Source: Intestinibacillus massiliensis
Lineage (GTDB): Bacteria > Bacillota > Clostridia > Oscillospirales > Butyricicoccaceae
Assembly (NCBI RefSeq): GCF_900155735.1
Contig: NZ_LT707054.1
Coordinates: 96,041-131,756 of the forward strand
DNA: 35,716 bases
Reading direction: 5' to 3'
How positions within the stretch are numbered: the stretch's first letter is position 1; the number at the start of each line of letters is the position of its first letter. The notes under the pieces were generated by a model. The model had not been told where the DNA came from and did not search any database. It saw nothing but the letters and a program-made list of their open reading frames with translations. The translations under genes and the position numbers were made by a program. Positions 23,125 through 30,223 of this stretch are shown here, in pieces.

Positions 23125-23931
23125 TCATTCGCCCTTATATTCCGGCTCGCGCTTTTCCAGGAACGCGTTCAGCCCCTCCTCAAAATCCTTGTGCCGCGCC
23201 ATATACCGCGTATAGGTGACCTCCAGGTCGTTTTTGCGCTTCATCTGGAAATCCTCCTGCGCGTTGAGGCAGGCCTTGAGGTAGCGCAGCACCAGCGGGC
23301 CGCGGCGGCAGATTTCGCGCGCCTTGCCCATGGCGGCCGGCATCAGCTCGTCCACCGTATCGACCACCTGGGTCACGCCGCCGTACTTTTGCAGCTCCTC
23401 CGCGGTGATGAACGAGCCGCAGTAACACATGTCGCGCTGGATTTGCGGGGGCAGGATGCGGCCGAGGTGGCCGGAACCGCCGACAACCGACAGCTTGGCT
23501 TCCGGCGCGCCGAACTGCGTGCCCTTGACCGCGATCGTGATATCCGCGCCCGCCGGGTAGCACAGGCCGCCGCCTAGGCAGTGCCCGTGCACCGCACAGA
23601 TGAGCGGTACGCGCAGCTCGTACAGCGCAAGCGCGCCGTCATAATAGACCTCCTGGGTGTTGGTAACGTCCTTGTCGACGACGCTCTGCTTGAAGCGTTT
23701 GATATCCACGCCCACGCAGAAGGTCTTCAGGTCGGAATGCAGGATGCATACCCAGATATCGTCGTCATGGTTGATGTAATCGCACAGCAGCAGGATTTCT
23801 TCCTGCACCGTGCCGCTCGCCGCGTTGACCGGCGGGTTATGCAGCGTCATAATGCCGATATGGTCCTCAACCGTCAGAAAAACCTGCTCCAGCGTGTGCC
23901 CGCCGACCGCTTCCACGTTCCTTGTCGCCAT
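23125..23931 (-). CDS. Enoyl-CoA hydratase/isomerase family protein
   Basis: A 268-residue crotonase-fold protein. It shows the CoA-binding and oxyanion-hole segments (FCVGVDIKRF; GHCLGGGLCYPAGADI) and the second active-site region GAPEAKLSVVGGSGHLGR. The fold covers hydratases, isomerases and thioesterases, and the catalytic residues do not settle which. The ATG at 23931 is preceded by GGAGGA at about 10 nt, with a consensus promoter upstream. It is divergent from 4-hydroxybutyrate dehydrogenase, which hints at a role in crotonyl-CoA or butyrate metabolism, but that is inference from position. Confidence 0.88.
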   Translation of the reverse strand: MATRNVEAVGGHTLEQVFLTVEDHIGIMTLHNPPVNAASGTVQEEILLLCDYINHDDDIWVCILHSDLKTFCVGVDIKRFKQSVVDKDVTNTQEVYYDGALALYELRVPLICAVHGHCLGGGLCYPAGADITIAVKGTQFGAPEAKLSVVGGSGHLGRILPPQIQRDMCYCGSFITAEELQKYGGVTQVVDTVDELMPAAMGKAREICRRGPLVLRYLKACLNAQEDFQMKRKNDLEVTYTRYMARHKDFEEGLNAFLEKREPEYKGE

Positions 23932-24002
23932 ACTATTTCCGTCCTCCCGCAATATATCCCGCGCGCCGCGCCGCGGCGCCCTTTGTTTTCCAATACATCT
24001 TC

Positions 24003-24031
24003 ACTATACTGTTTTGCTTGCATTTTGTCAA
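24003..24031 (-). promoter_or_regulatory. Promoter of the enoyl-CoA hydratase-like gene
   Basis: On the minus strand TTGACA (24026-24031) and TATAGT (24003-24008) are 17 nt apart. Confidence 0.7.
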
Positions 24032-24051
24032 CACATTGCACGAAAATGCCG

Positions 24052-24079
24052 TTGACACCCCTGCCGAATATGGTATAAT
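24052..24079 (+). promoter_or_regulatory. Promoter of 4-hydroxybutyrate dehydrogenase gene
   Basis: TTGACA (24052-24057) and TATAAT (24074-24079) are 16 nt apart with TGG before the -10. The palindromic repeat overlaps the -10 and the start point. Confidence 0.65.
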
Positions 24080-24102
24080 AGCCGCAAAGCGGCGGTTATA
24101 CC
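24066..24102 (+). repeat. Copy 2 of the 37-bp promoter-palindrome
   Basis: It matches the reverse strand of 17957-17993 at 34 of 37 positions. The core is GGTATAAT-AGCCGC-AAA-GCGGC-GGTTATACC (24072-24102), a palindrome that starts at the -10 and would form a hairpin at the 5' end of the transcript. Weaker similarity between the copies appears to continue about 30 bp further downstream. Confidence 0.7.
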
Positions 24103-24250
24103 TATGGCATCCATGTTTGCGAAATACGGCGCAGAATTTGGCATTGGGGCTGTATGCCCGCCGCCGCTGTGGTATAATGGCGTTAAGGGAATTTTTGCGC
24201 GCCGCCCCGCCGTGGCCGGTGCGCGTACTATGACACAGGAGGCCAGACCC

Positions 24251-25366
24251 ATGAAAGAATTTAAAATGTACCTCGACCTGCTTTACTATGATTCCTTCAA
24301 GGAATTTATGGAAGACGCGGCGGTCGGAGAAGGCGATTTCGTCCTGACGAATGAGTTCCTGTACAACCAGTTCGTCAAGCCGCTGGAGCCGTCCTGCGGC
24401 GCGCTGTTCATCGAAGCCTACGGCCTTGGCGAACCGACGACCGAAATGGTCGACCGCATCCGCGCCGACCTGCCGGACGGCGTGCGGCGCATCATCGCGA
24501 TCGGCGGCGGCAGCGTGCTCGACATTGCGAAGATGCTGTCCCTGCACGTGTCCTCCGGCAAGACGGAGGACCTGTTCCTCGGCGACGAGGCGCCCAGCCG
24601 CGTCTATGACGTTTACGCCGTACCCACGACCTGCGGCACCGGCTCCGAGGTGACGAACGCCTGCGCGGTCGAACTCGTCAGCCTGCACACCAAGCGCGGC
24701 CTGAACAACAACCTGATGTTCCCCGCCAAGTCCGTCCTGATCCCCGAGCTGATTTCCGGCCTGCCCTACAAGTTCTTTGCCACCAGCTCCATCGACGCGC
24801 TGATCCACGCCGTCGAATCCTATATGTCCCCCAAGGCCTGCCCGCACACCGAGCTGTTCTCGAAGGAAGCCATCCGCCTGATCCTGCGCGGCTACCAGTA
24901 CATTGTGGAAAACGGCCTTGAAAAGTGGACCGACCTTGCGGACGAGTTCATCCTCGCGTCCAACTATGCCGGTATCGCCTTCTGTTCCGCGGGCTGCGCG
25001 GCCGTGCACGCCCTGAGCTACCCGCTCGGCGGCAAGTACCACATCCCGCACGGCGAGGCCAACCAGCTTGTATTCGCGGCGACCTTCCGCAAATATAAGG
25101 AGAAAAAGCCGGAGGGCAAGATCAACGACCTGGAGGCGCTGTTCGGCGAGCTGCTGGGCGTGCCCTCCGACCAGGCGCTTGAAGCGGCCTTTGCCCTGTT
25201 TGACAAGGTGCAGCCGCGCAAGCCCCTGCGCGAGTTCGGCGTTTCGGACAGCGAATTCAAGGACTTTGCCGAGGGCGTGATCGCCGGGCAGACGCGCCTG
25301 CTGAACAACAACTATACCCTTCTGTCCCTGGAGGATATGGTCGAAATCTATCAGGCGATCTATTAA
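24251..25366 (+). CDS. 4hbD: 4-hydroxybutyrate dehydrogenase (iron-containing ADH family)
   Basis: A 371-residue group III alcohol dehydrogenase. It closely follows what I remember of the C. kluyveri enzyme in length and in segments such as GEGDFVLTNEFLY, YGLGEPTTEM, IIAIGGGSVLDIAK, PTTCGTGSEVTN and GLPYKFFATSSIDALIHAVESY. GGGS binds NAD(P). The metal ligands are expected among the Asp/His residues of DALIHA, HALSYPLGG and HIPHGEA. It interconverts succinate semialdehyde and 4-hydroxybutyrate, a step in forming crotonyl-CoA and butyrate from succinate. AGGAGG lies 8 nt before the ATG. Other genes of the path (sucD, cat2, abfD) are not adjacent. Confidence 0.9.
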   Translation: MKEFKMYLDLLYYDSFKEFMEDAAVGEGDFVLTNEFLYNQFVKPLEPSCGALFIEAYGLGEPTTEMVDRIRADLPDGVRRIIAIGGGSVLDIAKMLSLHVSSGKTEDLFLGDEAPSRVYDVYAVPTTCGTGSEVTNACAVELVSLHTKRGLNNNLMFPAKSVLIPELISGLPYKFFATSSIDALIHAVESYMSPKACPHTELFSKEAIRLILRGYQYIVENGLEKWTDLADEFILASNYAGIAFCSAGCAAVHALSYPLGGKYHIPHGEANQLVFAATFRKYKEKKPEGKINDLEALFGELLGVPSDQALEAAFALFDKVQPRKPLREFGVSDSEFKDFAEGVIAGQTRLLNNNYTLLSLEDMVEIYQAIY

Positions 25367-25377
25367 GCAGATACAGG

Positions 25378-25422
25378 ATAAAGAGAAGGCCGGGAGCAGT
25401 TTGCTCCCGGCCTTCTCTTTAT
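25378..25422. terminator. Bidirectional terminator, 21-bp perfect stem
   Basis: A 21-nt arm at 25378-25398 pairs perfectly with 25402-25422 around a 3-nt loop; AAAG and CTTT ends give short A/T tracts for both the dehydrogenase and the convergent MATE gene. Confidence 0.85.
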
Positions 25423-25430
25423 GATTTTAT

Positions 25431-26810
25431 TTATGCGTTGCCCATCCCGGCGTCGGGCGTCAGGAAACGCAGCTCCTTGGTGTAAATGCGCCAGAGCAGC
25501 GCCATGGAAACCAGGAAGGAAACGATCTCCGCGACCGGGAACGCAAACCAGACGGCGGGCAGGCCGGACAGCTTTGCCAGCACAAAGGCCACCGGCAGGA
25601 TGACGACGAGCTGGCGCGCGACCGATACGATCAGGCTGTCCACACCGCGGCCGACCGCCTGGAATACCGTGGAGTTCACGATACCAAACGCCGCACCGAT
25701 AAAGGACAGGCTGATCAGCCGCAGCGCCGGCACGCCGATCTCCAGCATTTCGTCGGACGCGCTGAACATGAGCAGCAGCTTATCCGGCAGCGCCCAAAAG
25801 ATCGCCGTGCCGACCGCCATAATGCAAAACGCGGCGATAAACGTGACCTTATAAGCGCCCATCAGGCGGTGCCGGTCGCGCGCGCCGTAGTTATAGCCCA
25901 TAACCGGCATCGCGCCCTGCGTCAGGCCGAAGACCGGCATGAAGATGAAGCTCTGCAGCTTAAAGTAGACGCCGAGCACCGCAACCGACGTCGCGGACAG
26001 CGTGTTCAGGATCGCGTTCATGCCGGTCAGCATGACGGACGCGATCGCCTGCATAACGATGGACGGGAAGCCGACCTGATAGATCTGGCGCACAATGTAG
26101 CCGGAAAATTTGAACCCGCGGAAGGTGACGCGCAGGCCGTGGTTGTGCCGGAACAGAACGGTCAGGCCGATCGCCATGCTGACGAACTGGCCGGTGACGG
26201 TCGCGATCGCCGCGCCCGCGATGCCCAGCTTCGGGAATCCGAACAGGCCGAAAATCATGATCGGGTCCAGGATGATGTTGACGATGGCGCCCGCAAGGTT
26301 CTGGATCATCGGGAACAGCATGTTACCCGTCGCCTGGATGGTCTTTTCCGCGCACATGGACACGATCGGGAAGCACGCAAGGCCGATGACGATACGCGTA
26401 TATACACAGCCGCCCGAAAAGACCTCCGCATCGTTTGTGAACGCGTGGAAATACGGCACGGTCGCGACGACCGCCAGGATCAGGAACGCCAGGCCGCTCA
26501 GCACCGCGAGCACGATGCCGTGCGTCGCGGCATGCCCGGCCTCCTCCACGTTCTTTTCCCCCAAGCGGCGCGAAATCAGCGAGTTTAAGCCCACGCCGGT
26601 GCCCACGCCGACCGAAATCAGCAGCATTTGCAGCGGGAACGCCAGCGATACCGCAAGCAGCGCCTTTTCGCTGATCATCGCGACGAAAATACTGTCGACG
26701 ATATTGTAGAGCGCCTGGATCAGCATCGCAATGATCGCAGGCAGCGCCATCGTCGCAATCAGGCGGCCGATGGGCATCGTCGCCATCTTGTTTTGTCTCT
26801 TTTCTTCCAC
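25431..26810 (-). CDS. MATE-family efflux transporter
   Basis: A 459-residue integral membrane protein with twelve predicted spans in two homologous halves, as in MATE multidrug/cation antiporters. Characteristic stretches are MPIGRLIATMALPAIIAMLIQALYNIVDSIFV at the start and the matching IYQVGFPSIVMQAIASVMLTGMNAIL in the second half. Drug or metabolite export driven by Na+ or H+ is expected; the substrate is unknown. I start it at the GTG 26810, 7 nt after AGGAGG. The in-frame extension upstream to 26879 runs through a terminator hairpin and is more likely an untranslated leader. Confidence 0.9.
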   Translation of the reverse strand: MEEKRQNKMATMPIGRLIATMALPAIIAMLIQALYNIVDSIFVAMISEKALLAVSLAFPLQMLLISVGVGTGVGLNSLISRRLGEKNVEEAGHAATHGIVLAVLSGLAFLILAVVATVPYFHAFTNDAEVFSGGCVYTRIVIGLACFPIVSMCAEKTIQATGNMLFPMIQNLAGAIVNIILDPIMIFGLFGFPKLGIAGAAIATVTGQFVSMAIGLTVLFRHNHGLRVTFRGFKFSGYIVRQIYQVGFPSIVMQAIASVMLTGMNAILNTLSATSVAVLGVYFKLQSFIFMPVFGLTQGAMPVMGYNYGARDRHRLMGAYKVTFIAAFCIMAVGTAIFWALPDKLLLMFSASDEMLEIGVPALRLISLSFIGAAFGIVNSTVFQAVGRGVDSLIVSVARQLVVILPVAFVLAKLSGLPAVWFAFPVAEIVSFLVSMALLWRIYTKELRFLTPDAGMGNA

Positions 26811-26831
26811 TTTACTTCCTCCTACCAAACC

Positions 26832-26873
26832 AAAAAACAGGGCTGCAACGGCAGGGTAACCCGCCATGCAGCC
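26832..26873 (-). terminator. Terminator or attenuator in front of the MATE gene
   Basis: GGCTGCA and TGCAGCC, with inner GGC/GCC and GGG/CCC pairs around TTA, form a stable hairpin followed by six T on the minus strand (26832-26837). It lies between the promoter at 26889-26917 and the Shine-Dalgarno, so it can end thiD transcripts and attenuate the MATE gene. Confidence 0.7.
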
Positions 26874-26888
26874 TTTCACTGTTGTTCT

Positions 26889-26917
26889 ATTCTAACGCAA
26901 TAAAAATTTGATTGCAA
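26889..26917 (-). promoter_or_regulatory. Promoter of the MATE gene
   Basis: On the minus strand TTGCAA (26912-26917) and TAGAAT (26889-26894) have a 17-nt spacer. Transcription would start near 26882, just before the terminator hairpin. Confidence 0.55.
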
Positions 26918-26955
26918 TCCCCAATTTGCAAAAAACCGCTCTTTTCCCTGCAAAA

Positions 26956-27756
26956 TTACAGGATGCGCGCCATATGGCACAGCGGGCCGTTGCCCGCGCC
27001 GAGGTCAAGCCCCCAGGCGATCGCGTCCGTAATATACGCCTTGCCCCGGCGCACGGCCTCCACGAGCGGCAGCCCCTGCGCGAGGTAGGCCGCGACCGCG
27101 GACGATAGCGTACAGCCCGTCCCGTGCGTATTCGGGTTTTGCAGCCGCGCCGCGCCCAGCCACAGGGGTTCGCCGCCGTCAAGCAGCAGGTCGTCGCTTG
27201 TCCCGTCCTCCAGGTGGCCGCCCTTGAGCAGCACCGCCGCGCCGGTTTGCGCGGACAGCGCGCGCGCCGCCGCGAGCATATCGCCGCGCGTCCGCACCGG
27301 CAGGCCGGTCATCTCCGCGGCCTCGGGCAGGTTCGGCGTAATGAGCGTGACGAGCGGCATCAGCGCCTGCATAAGCGCGCCGGACGCGTCCGCATCCAGC
27401 AGCCGCGTGCCACTGGTTGAGATCATGACCGGGTCGAGCACCGTATATCGCGGCGCGTAGGCGCGCAGGGCGTCCGCCACCGTTCGGATGGCCTCCGCTG
27501 TGCCAAGCATGCCGATCTTGACGGCGTCCGGCACGATATCCGTAAATACGGCCTCGAGCTGCGCGCGCACCATCCCCGCCGGGACGGGATGCACCGCATG
27601 GACGCACGCCGTGTTCTGCGCCGTCACCGCCGTGATGCAGCTTTCGCCGTACACGCCGAGCGCGGTGAAGGTCTTGAGGTCGGCCTGGATACCCGCGCCG
27701 CCCGAGCAGTCCGACCCCGCAATGGTCAGCACGGCGGGCAGCGTGCGGCCGGCCAT
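26956..27756 (-). CDS. thiD: Hydroxymethylpyrimidine/phosphomethylpyrimidine kinase ThiD
   Basis: A 266-residue ribokinase-fold kinase that phosphorylates HMP and HMP-phosphate for thiamine synthesis. It begins PAVLTIAGSDCSGGAGIQADLKTF, has GTRLLD and LITPNLPEA in the middle, and ends its active site with NTHGTGCTLSSAVAA, where the GTGC turn holds the anion hole and catalytic residue. The ATG shares one base with the stop of the HAD gene (TGATG), indicating translational coupling. A probable thiE lies at the right edge of the window, but no HMP synthase is seen. Confidence 0.95.
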   Translation of the reverse strand: MAGRTLPAVLTIAGSDCSGGAGIQADLKTFTALGVYGESCITAVTAQNTACVHAVHPVPAGMVRAQLEAVFTDIVPDAVKIGMLGTAEAIRTVADALRAYAPRYTVLDPVMISTSGTRLLDADASGALMQALMPLVTLITPNLPEAAEMTGLPVRTRGDMLAAARALSAQTGAAVLLKGGHLEDGTSDDLLLDGGEPLWLGAARLQNPNTHGTGCTLSSAVAAYLAQGLPLVEAVRRGKAYITDAIAWGLDLGAGNGPLCHMARIL

Positions 27757-28430
27757 CAGCCTGCCGCCTTTCCCGCGAGCTTGCCCGCGAGCTCGTCAAA
27801 GCTGCGCTCGATGAACAGGTCGCTCACCGAACGGAGCAGCGTCTCCCCGGCCGCGTACGCCGGCTCCGCCAGGCCGCACACGGCAAAGCCCGCCTTTTTT
27901 GCGGTCTCCGCCGCATAGGGCGCGTCCTCAAAAACCATGCAGTCCTCGGGCGCACAGCCCATGCGCGCCGCTGCCTGCAAATAAATATCCGGTTCGCGCT
28001 TGCTGACGCCGATGTCCTCGATGGTCAGCAGGAAATCAAAATACCGCAGCATATCGCGGTCGAGCAGCGCCTTTTCCGCGTGCATCCGCGAGGTCAGCGT
28101 CGCAATGCAGCAGGGTACGCCCTCGCCGCGCAGGCGTTCGAGGAAGCCGGTCACGCCGTCCTTCGGGCGCGCTAGGCGCGCATAGCGTTCGGCGATCGTG
28201 TCGTTCAGTCCCGCCGCCATCTGCTCCGCGGTCAGCGGCACCTGCGGGTAACGCCGGGCAAAGTATTCCGCCGTCTGGTACTGGGTATGCCCTTCGATCG
28301 CGGCGTAATCCTCCGGCGTGATGCGCACGCCATAGGGGTCTAAAAAGCCCTGCGAGAGCTGGTGCCACACGCACATAGAATCCAGCACGGTACCGTCCAT
28401 ATCGAATATTGCGCCTTTAATCAACTTCAT
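27756..28430 (-). CDS. HAD-superfamily phosphatase coupled to thiD
   Basis: A 224-residue HAD hydrolase with motif I DMDGT (residues 10-14, with the nucleophile and acid aspartates), motif II threonine in CIATLTSR, motif III lysine in VSKREPDIY and motif IV FEDA. The insert after motif I is a helical C1 cap, as in phosphoglycolate/beta-phosphoglucomutase-type enzymes. The substrate is unknown; the overlap with thiD suggests a phosphate ester in thiamine or pyrimidine metabolism. The ribosome-binding site before the ATG is weak, and the start region is duplicated 30 nt upstream. Confidence 0.88.
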   Translation of the reverse strand: MKLIKGAIFDMDGTVLDSMCVWHQLSQGFLDPYGVRITPEDYAAIEGHTQYQTAEYFARRYPQVPLTAEQMAAGLNDTIAERYARLARPKDGVTGFLERLRGEGVPCCIATLTSRMHAEKALLDRDMLRYFDFLLTIEDIGVSKREPDIYLQAAARMGCAPEDCMVFEDAPYAAETAKKAGFAVCGLAEPAYAAGETLLRSVSDLFIERSFDELAGKLAGKAAG

Positions 28431-28460
28431 TCCGTTTCATCCGCCTTTAATCAGTTTCAC
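28411..28460 (-). repeat. Imperfect tandem duplication of the HAD gene start
   Basis: The first 20 nt of the gene (28411-28430) recur at 28441-28460 with 16 of 20 identical, period 30. The upstream copy reads GTG then MKLIKGG and a stop that overlaps the second copy's ribosome-binding region. Confidence 0.6.
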
Positions 28461-28816
28461 TTTTTTGCAATCCATCCCGCAGCCCGGGGCTTGCAAGGCT
28501 CGCGCCGCCCTATCCCGAAGCCTTTTACAGGCTTTTCAAGCATGTTATCTGATGCTGAAGTATATTATACCGTTTTTTATCCCAAAAGGCAATCCGTGCC
28601 CGGCATAAACGCCTGCCCGGCGGTACGGTGGCGGTGCACCGCATGGGCAACCATCCACCGGGTATGCCACATACCCCCGCGTGCAAAAAAAGCAGTTGAT
28701 GCGGGGGACGTTTTGCCGTATGATGGAGATACAGCTTTGGAAGCCCCGTTTTATAGGGATTTGCCCACCTCATTGGCGATAAAGCAACTGGTTGCAAGCC
28801 GATCAAGGAGAATTTT
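28461..28816. other. Divergent promoter region, HAD-thiD and the ParB-like gene
   Basis: The minus-strand promoter has TTGCCT (28587-28592) and TATAAT (28564-28569) 17 nt apart and gives a leader of about 125 nt, in which I see no TPP-riboswitch core. The plus-strand promoter has TTGATG (28696-28701) and TATGAT (28719-28724), also 17 nt apart. A hairpin GGGTATG-CCA-CATACCC lies at 28660-28676. No gene is visible. Confidence 0.55.
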
Positions 28817-30088
28817 ATGCTGTTTCAAAAAGAAAAAGTAAAGGTGCTCGCGCACCACACCGGCAGGCTGGCCGCCTTTCCTGCGGAGCACCTGCTGCTC
28901 TCCGTGCAGGGCAGCCGCGGGGCGCTCCACATGGGCTGGCATGATACCGGGCAAGCCGAGCCGGATGATGGGCTGGGCTACCGTTCCATCCTGTACCTGG
29001 GCGAAACCCCACTGATCCAGATTTTAGGCAGCGGCTGCCCCACCTGCGAAAGCCTGTTGGCGGCCGGGTACGGCCTGCCGGGGGACTGTAACGCGCTCCA
29101 GGCGGTAAGGGCGGCATTGGGGCAGCCCTATGCCGGGCTTGCCGACGCGGTGGCGCGTGTGCGCCCAATCCTCGGCCTGCTCCAGCCGGGCATCTATACG
29201 CTGTCCTATTCGGGCTACTACCCTACAGACGGTGACGGGCGCTTCTTCTGGGACATACCGGAAGCGCCGACCCCCTATAAAGCGACGGCGGAATACTATA
29301 ACACAGAGAATTACGGCGTACTGCCCTGCTTCCCCTGTTTCCTGTACCCCGCCCAGGGCGCGGGGACGTACGACCCCCGGCGGGTGGCGCACTACCGCCG
29401 GCGCCTCCAGGCGGGCGAGGATATCCCGCCCGTCCTGGCCTATTCGCTTTGGGGATACATGGGCGTGCTGCTCGACGGGCACCATCGCGCTTGCGCCTGC
29501 GCGCTGGAGGGGAAAACCGTGCCTGCCCTGACCATCTCCCGCCCTGGGCGCATCTGGCATGAGCAAGTCCCCTACCTCCTCTGGCCGGATGGGGAGGAGG
29601 TTCCGGCGTCTTCCCTGACCCCGACGCAGCAGGCTCTTCTTGCCCATCCGGCCGGGAAGAAGCACCCGGGGACGCCCCCGCCCATGGAACCTTGTATCCA
29701 TTTCCGCCGGGCGTGGGAGCCGGCATATCGCAAGGCCGCACGACAATTTCCCACCTGTACCGACGTCGGCGCATTGGCGCTTTATCCGGGCATCGGGCTG
29801 GACGCGGACGGCCTGCGCCTACTGGCGATGGACGACGACTATGAGGCGCCGGGCTTGGCTGCACAGCTGCTCCGCTATGCCGCGCGGCAGCCCGGGGCGG
29901 ATGCGAAAGGGCTGGCGATGGCCTTTATTGCGCCTGGATACCCGGCGGTACTGCGGCAGAGTGCCTTTGCAGTTTTGGATCAAATCAAAGGCGACCCCGA
30001 AATCGACGATTTAATGATTTCTGTCCTGGTCAATTGTGAACGGAAGGACGACCCCATCTACCGGATCGCCGACAGGCATTGGGAATAG
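28817..30088 (+). CDS. Protein with ParB-like nuclease-fold motif and two CxxC pairs
   Basis: A 423-residue cytosolic protein that I do not recognise as a whole. Residues about 200-245 (EDIPPVLAYSLWGYMG, LLDGHHRACACALEG, VPALTIS) match the ParB/sulfiredoxin-type core, in which DGHHR (220-224) is the nucleotide-binding or catalytic signature. There are CxxC pairs at Cys74-Cys77 (GCPTC) and Cys171-Cys174 (CFPC). The C-terminal 90 residues look helical and repeat-like (APGLAAQLLRYAARQ, PAVLRQSAFAVLDQI). AAGGAG lies 6 nt before the ATG, with a good promoter upstream. No ParA or centromere-like repeats are nearby, so chromosome partition is unlikely. A modification or kinase-type activity is only a guess. 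Confidence 0.6.
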   Translation: MLFQKEKVKVLAHHTGRLAAFPAEHLLLSVQGSRGALHMGWHDTGQAEPDDGLGYRSILYLGETPLIQILGSGCPTCESLLAAGYGLPGDCNALQAVRAALGQPYAGLADAVARVRPILGLLQPGIYTLSYSGYYPTDGDGRFFWDIPEAPTPYKATAEYYNTENYGVLPCFPCFLYPAQGAGTYDPRRVAHYRRRLQAGEDIPPVLAYSLWGYMGVLLDGHHRACACALEGKTVPALTISRPGRIWHEQVPYLLWPDGEEVPASSLTPTQQALLAHPAGKKHPGTPPPMEPCIHFRRAWEPAYRKAARQFPTCTDVGALALYPGIGLDADGLRLLAMDDDYEAPGLAAQLLRYAARQPGADAKGLAMAFIAPGYPAVLRQSAFAVLDQIKGDPEIDDLMISVLVNCERKDDPIYRIADRHWE

Positions 30089-30223
30089 GGGGAGGGAACA
30101 GAACCATGCGGGGTGCGGCGTAATGGGCTGCACAGGGATAGATTAAAAGCACCCCCTTCCGCTTTAGGGCAAAATCGCCCAGCGGCGGCAAAGGGGACGG
30201 AATCAGAAAGGGAGTTACGCACG

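Larger units (their letters stand above)
23932..24250. other. Divergent promoter region, hydratase gene and 4hbD
   Basis: It holds two consensus promoters back to back and the palindromic repeat copy at 24066-24102. A second TGG-TATAAT (24173-24178) inside a GTGGTATAATGGC segment echoes the repeat's -10, with TGTATG 16 nt before it. No small gene is supported. Confidence 0.55.

Noticed and set aside
28461-28569. A TPP riboswitch was expected in the leader of the HAD-thiD operon.
   Set aside because: No CUGAGA core or GAUNUGGAUAAUGCCAGCG-like segment could be found.
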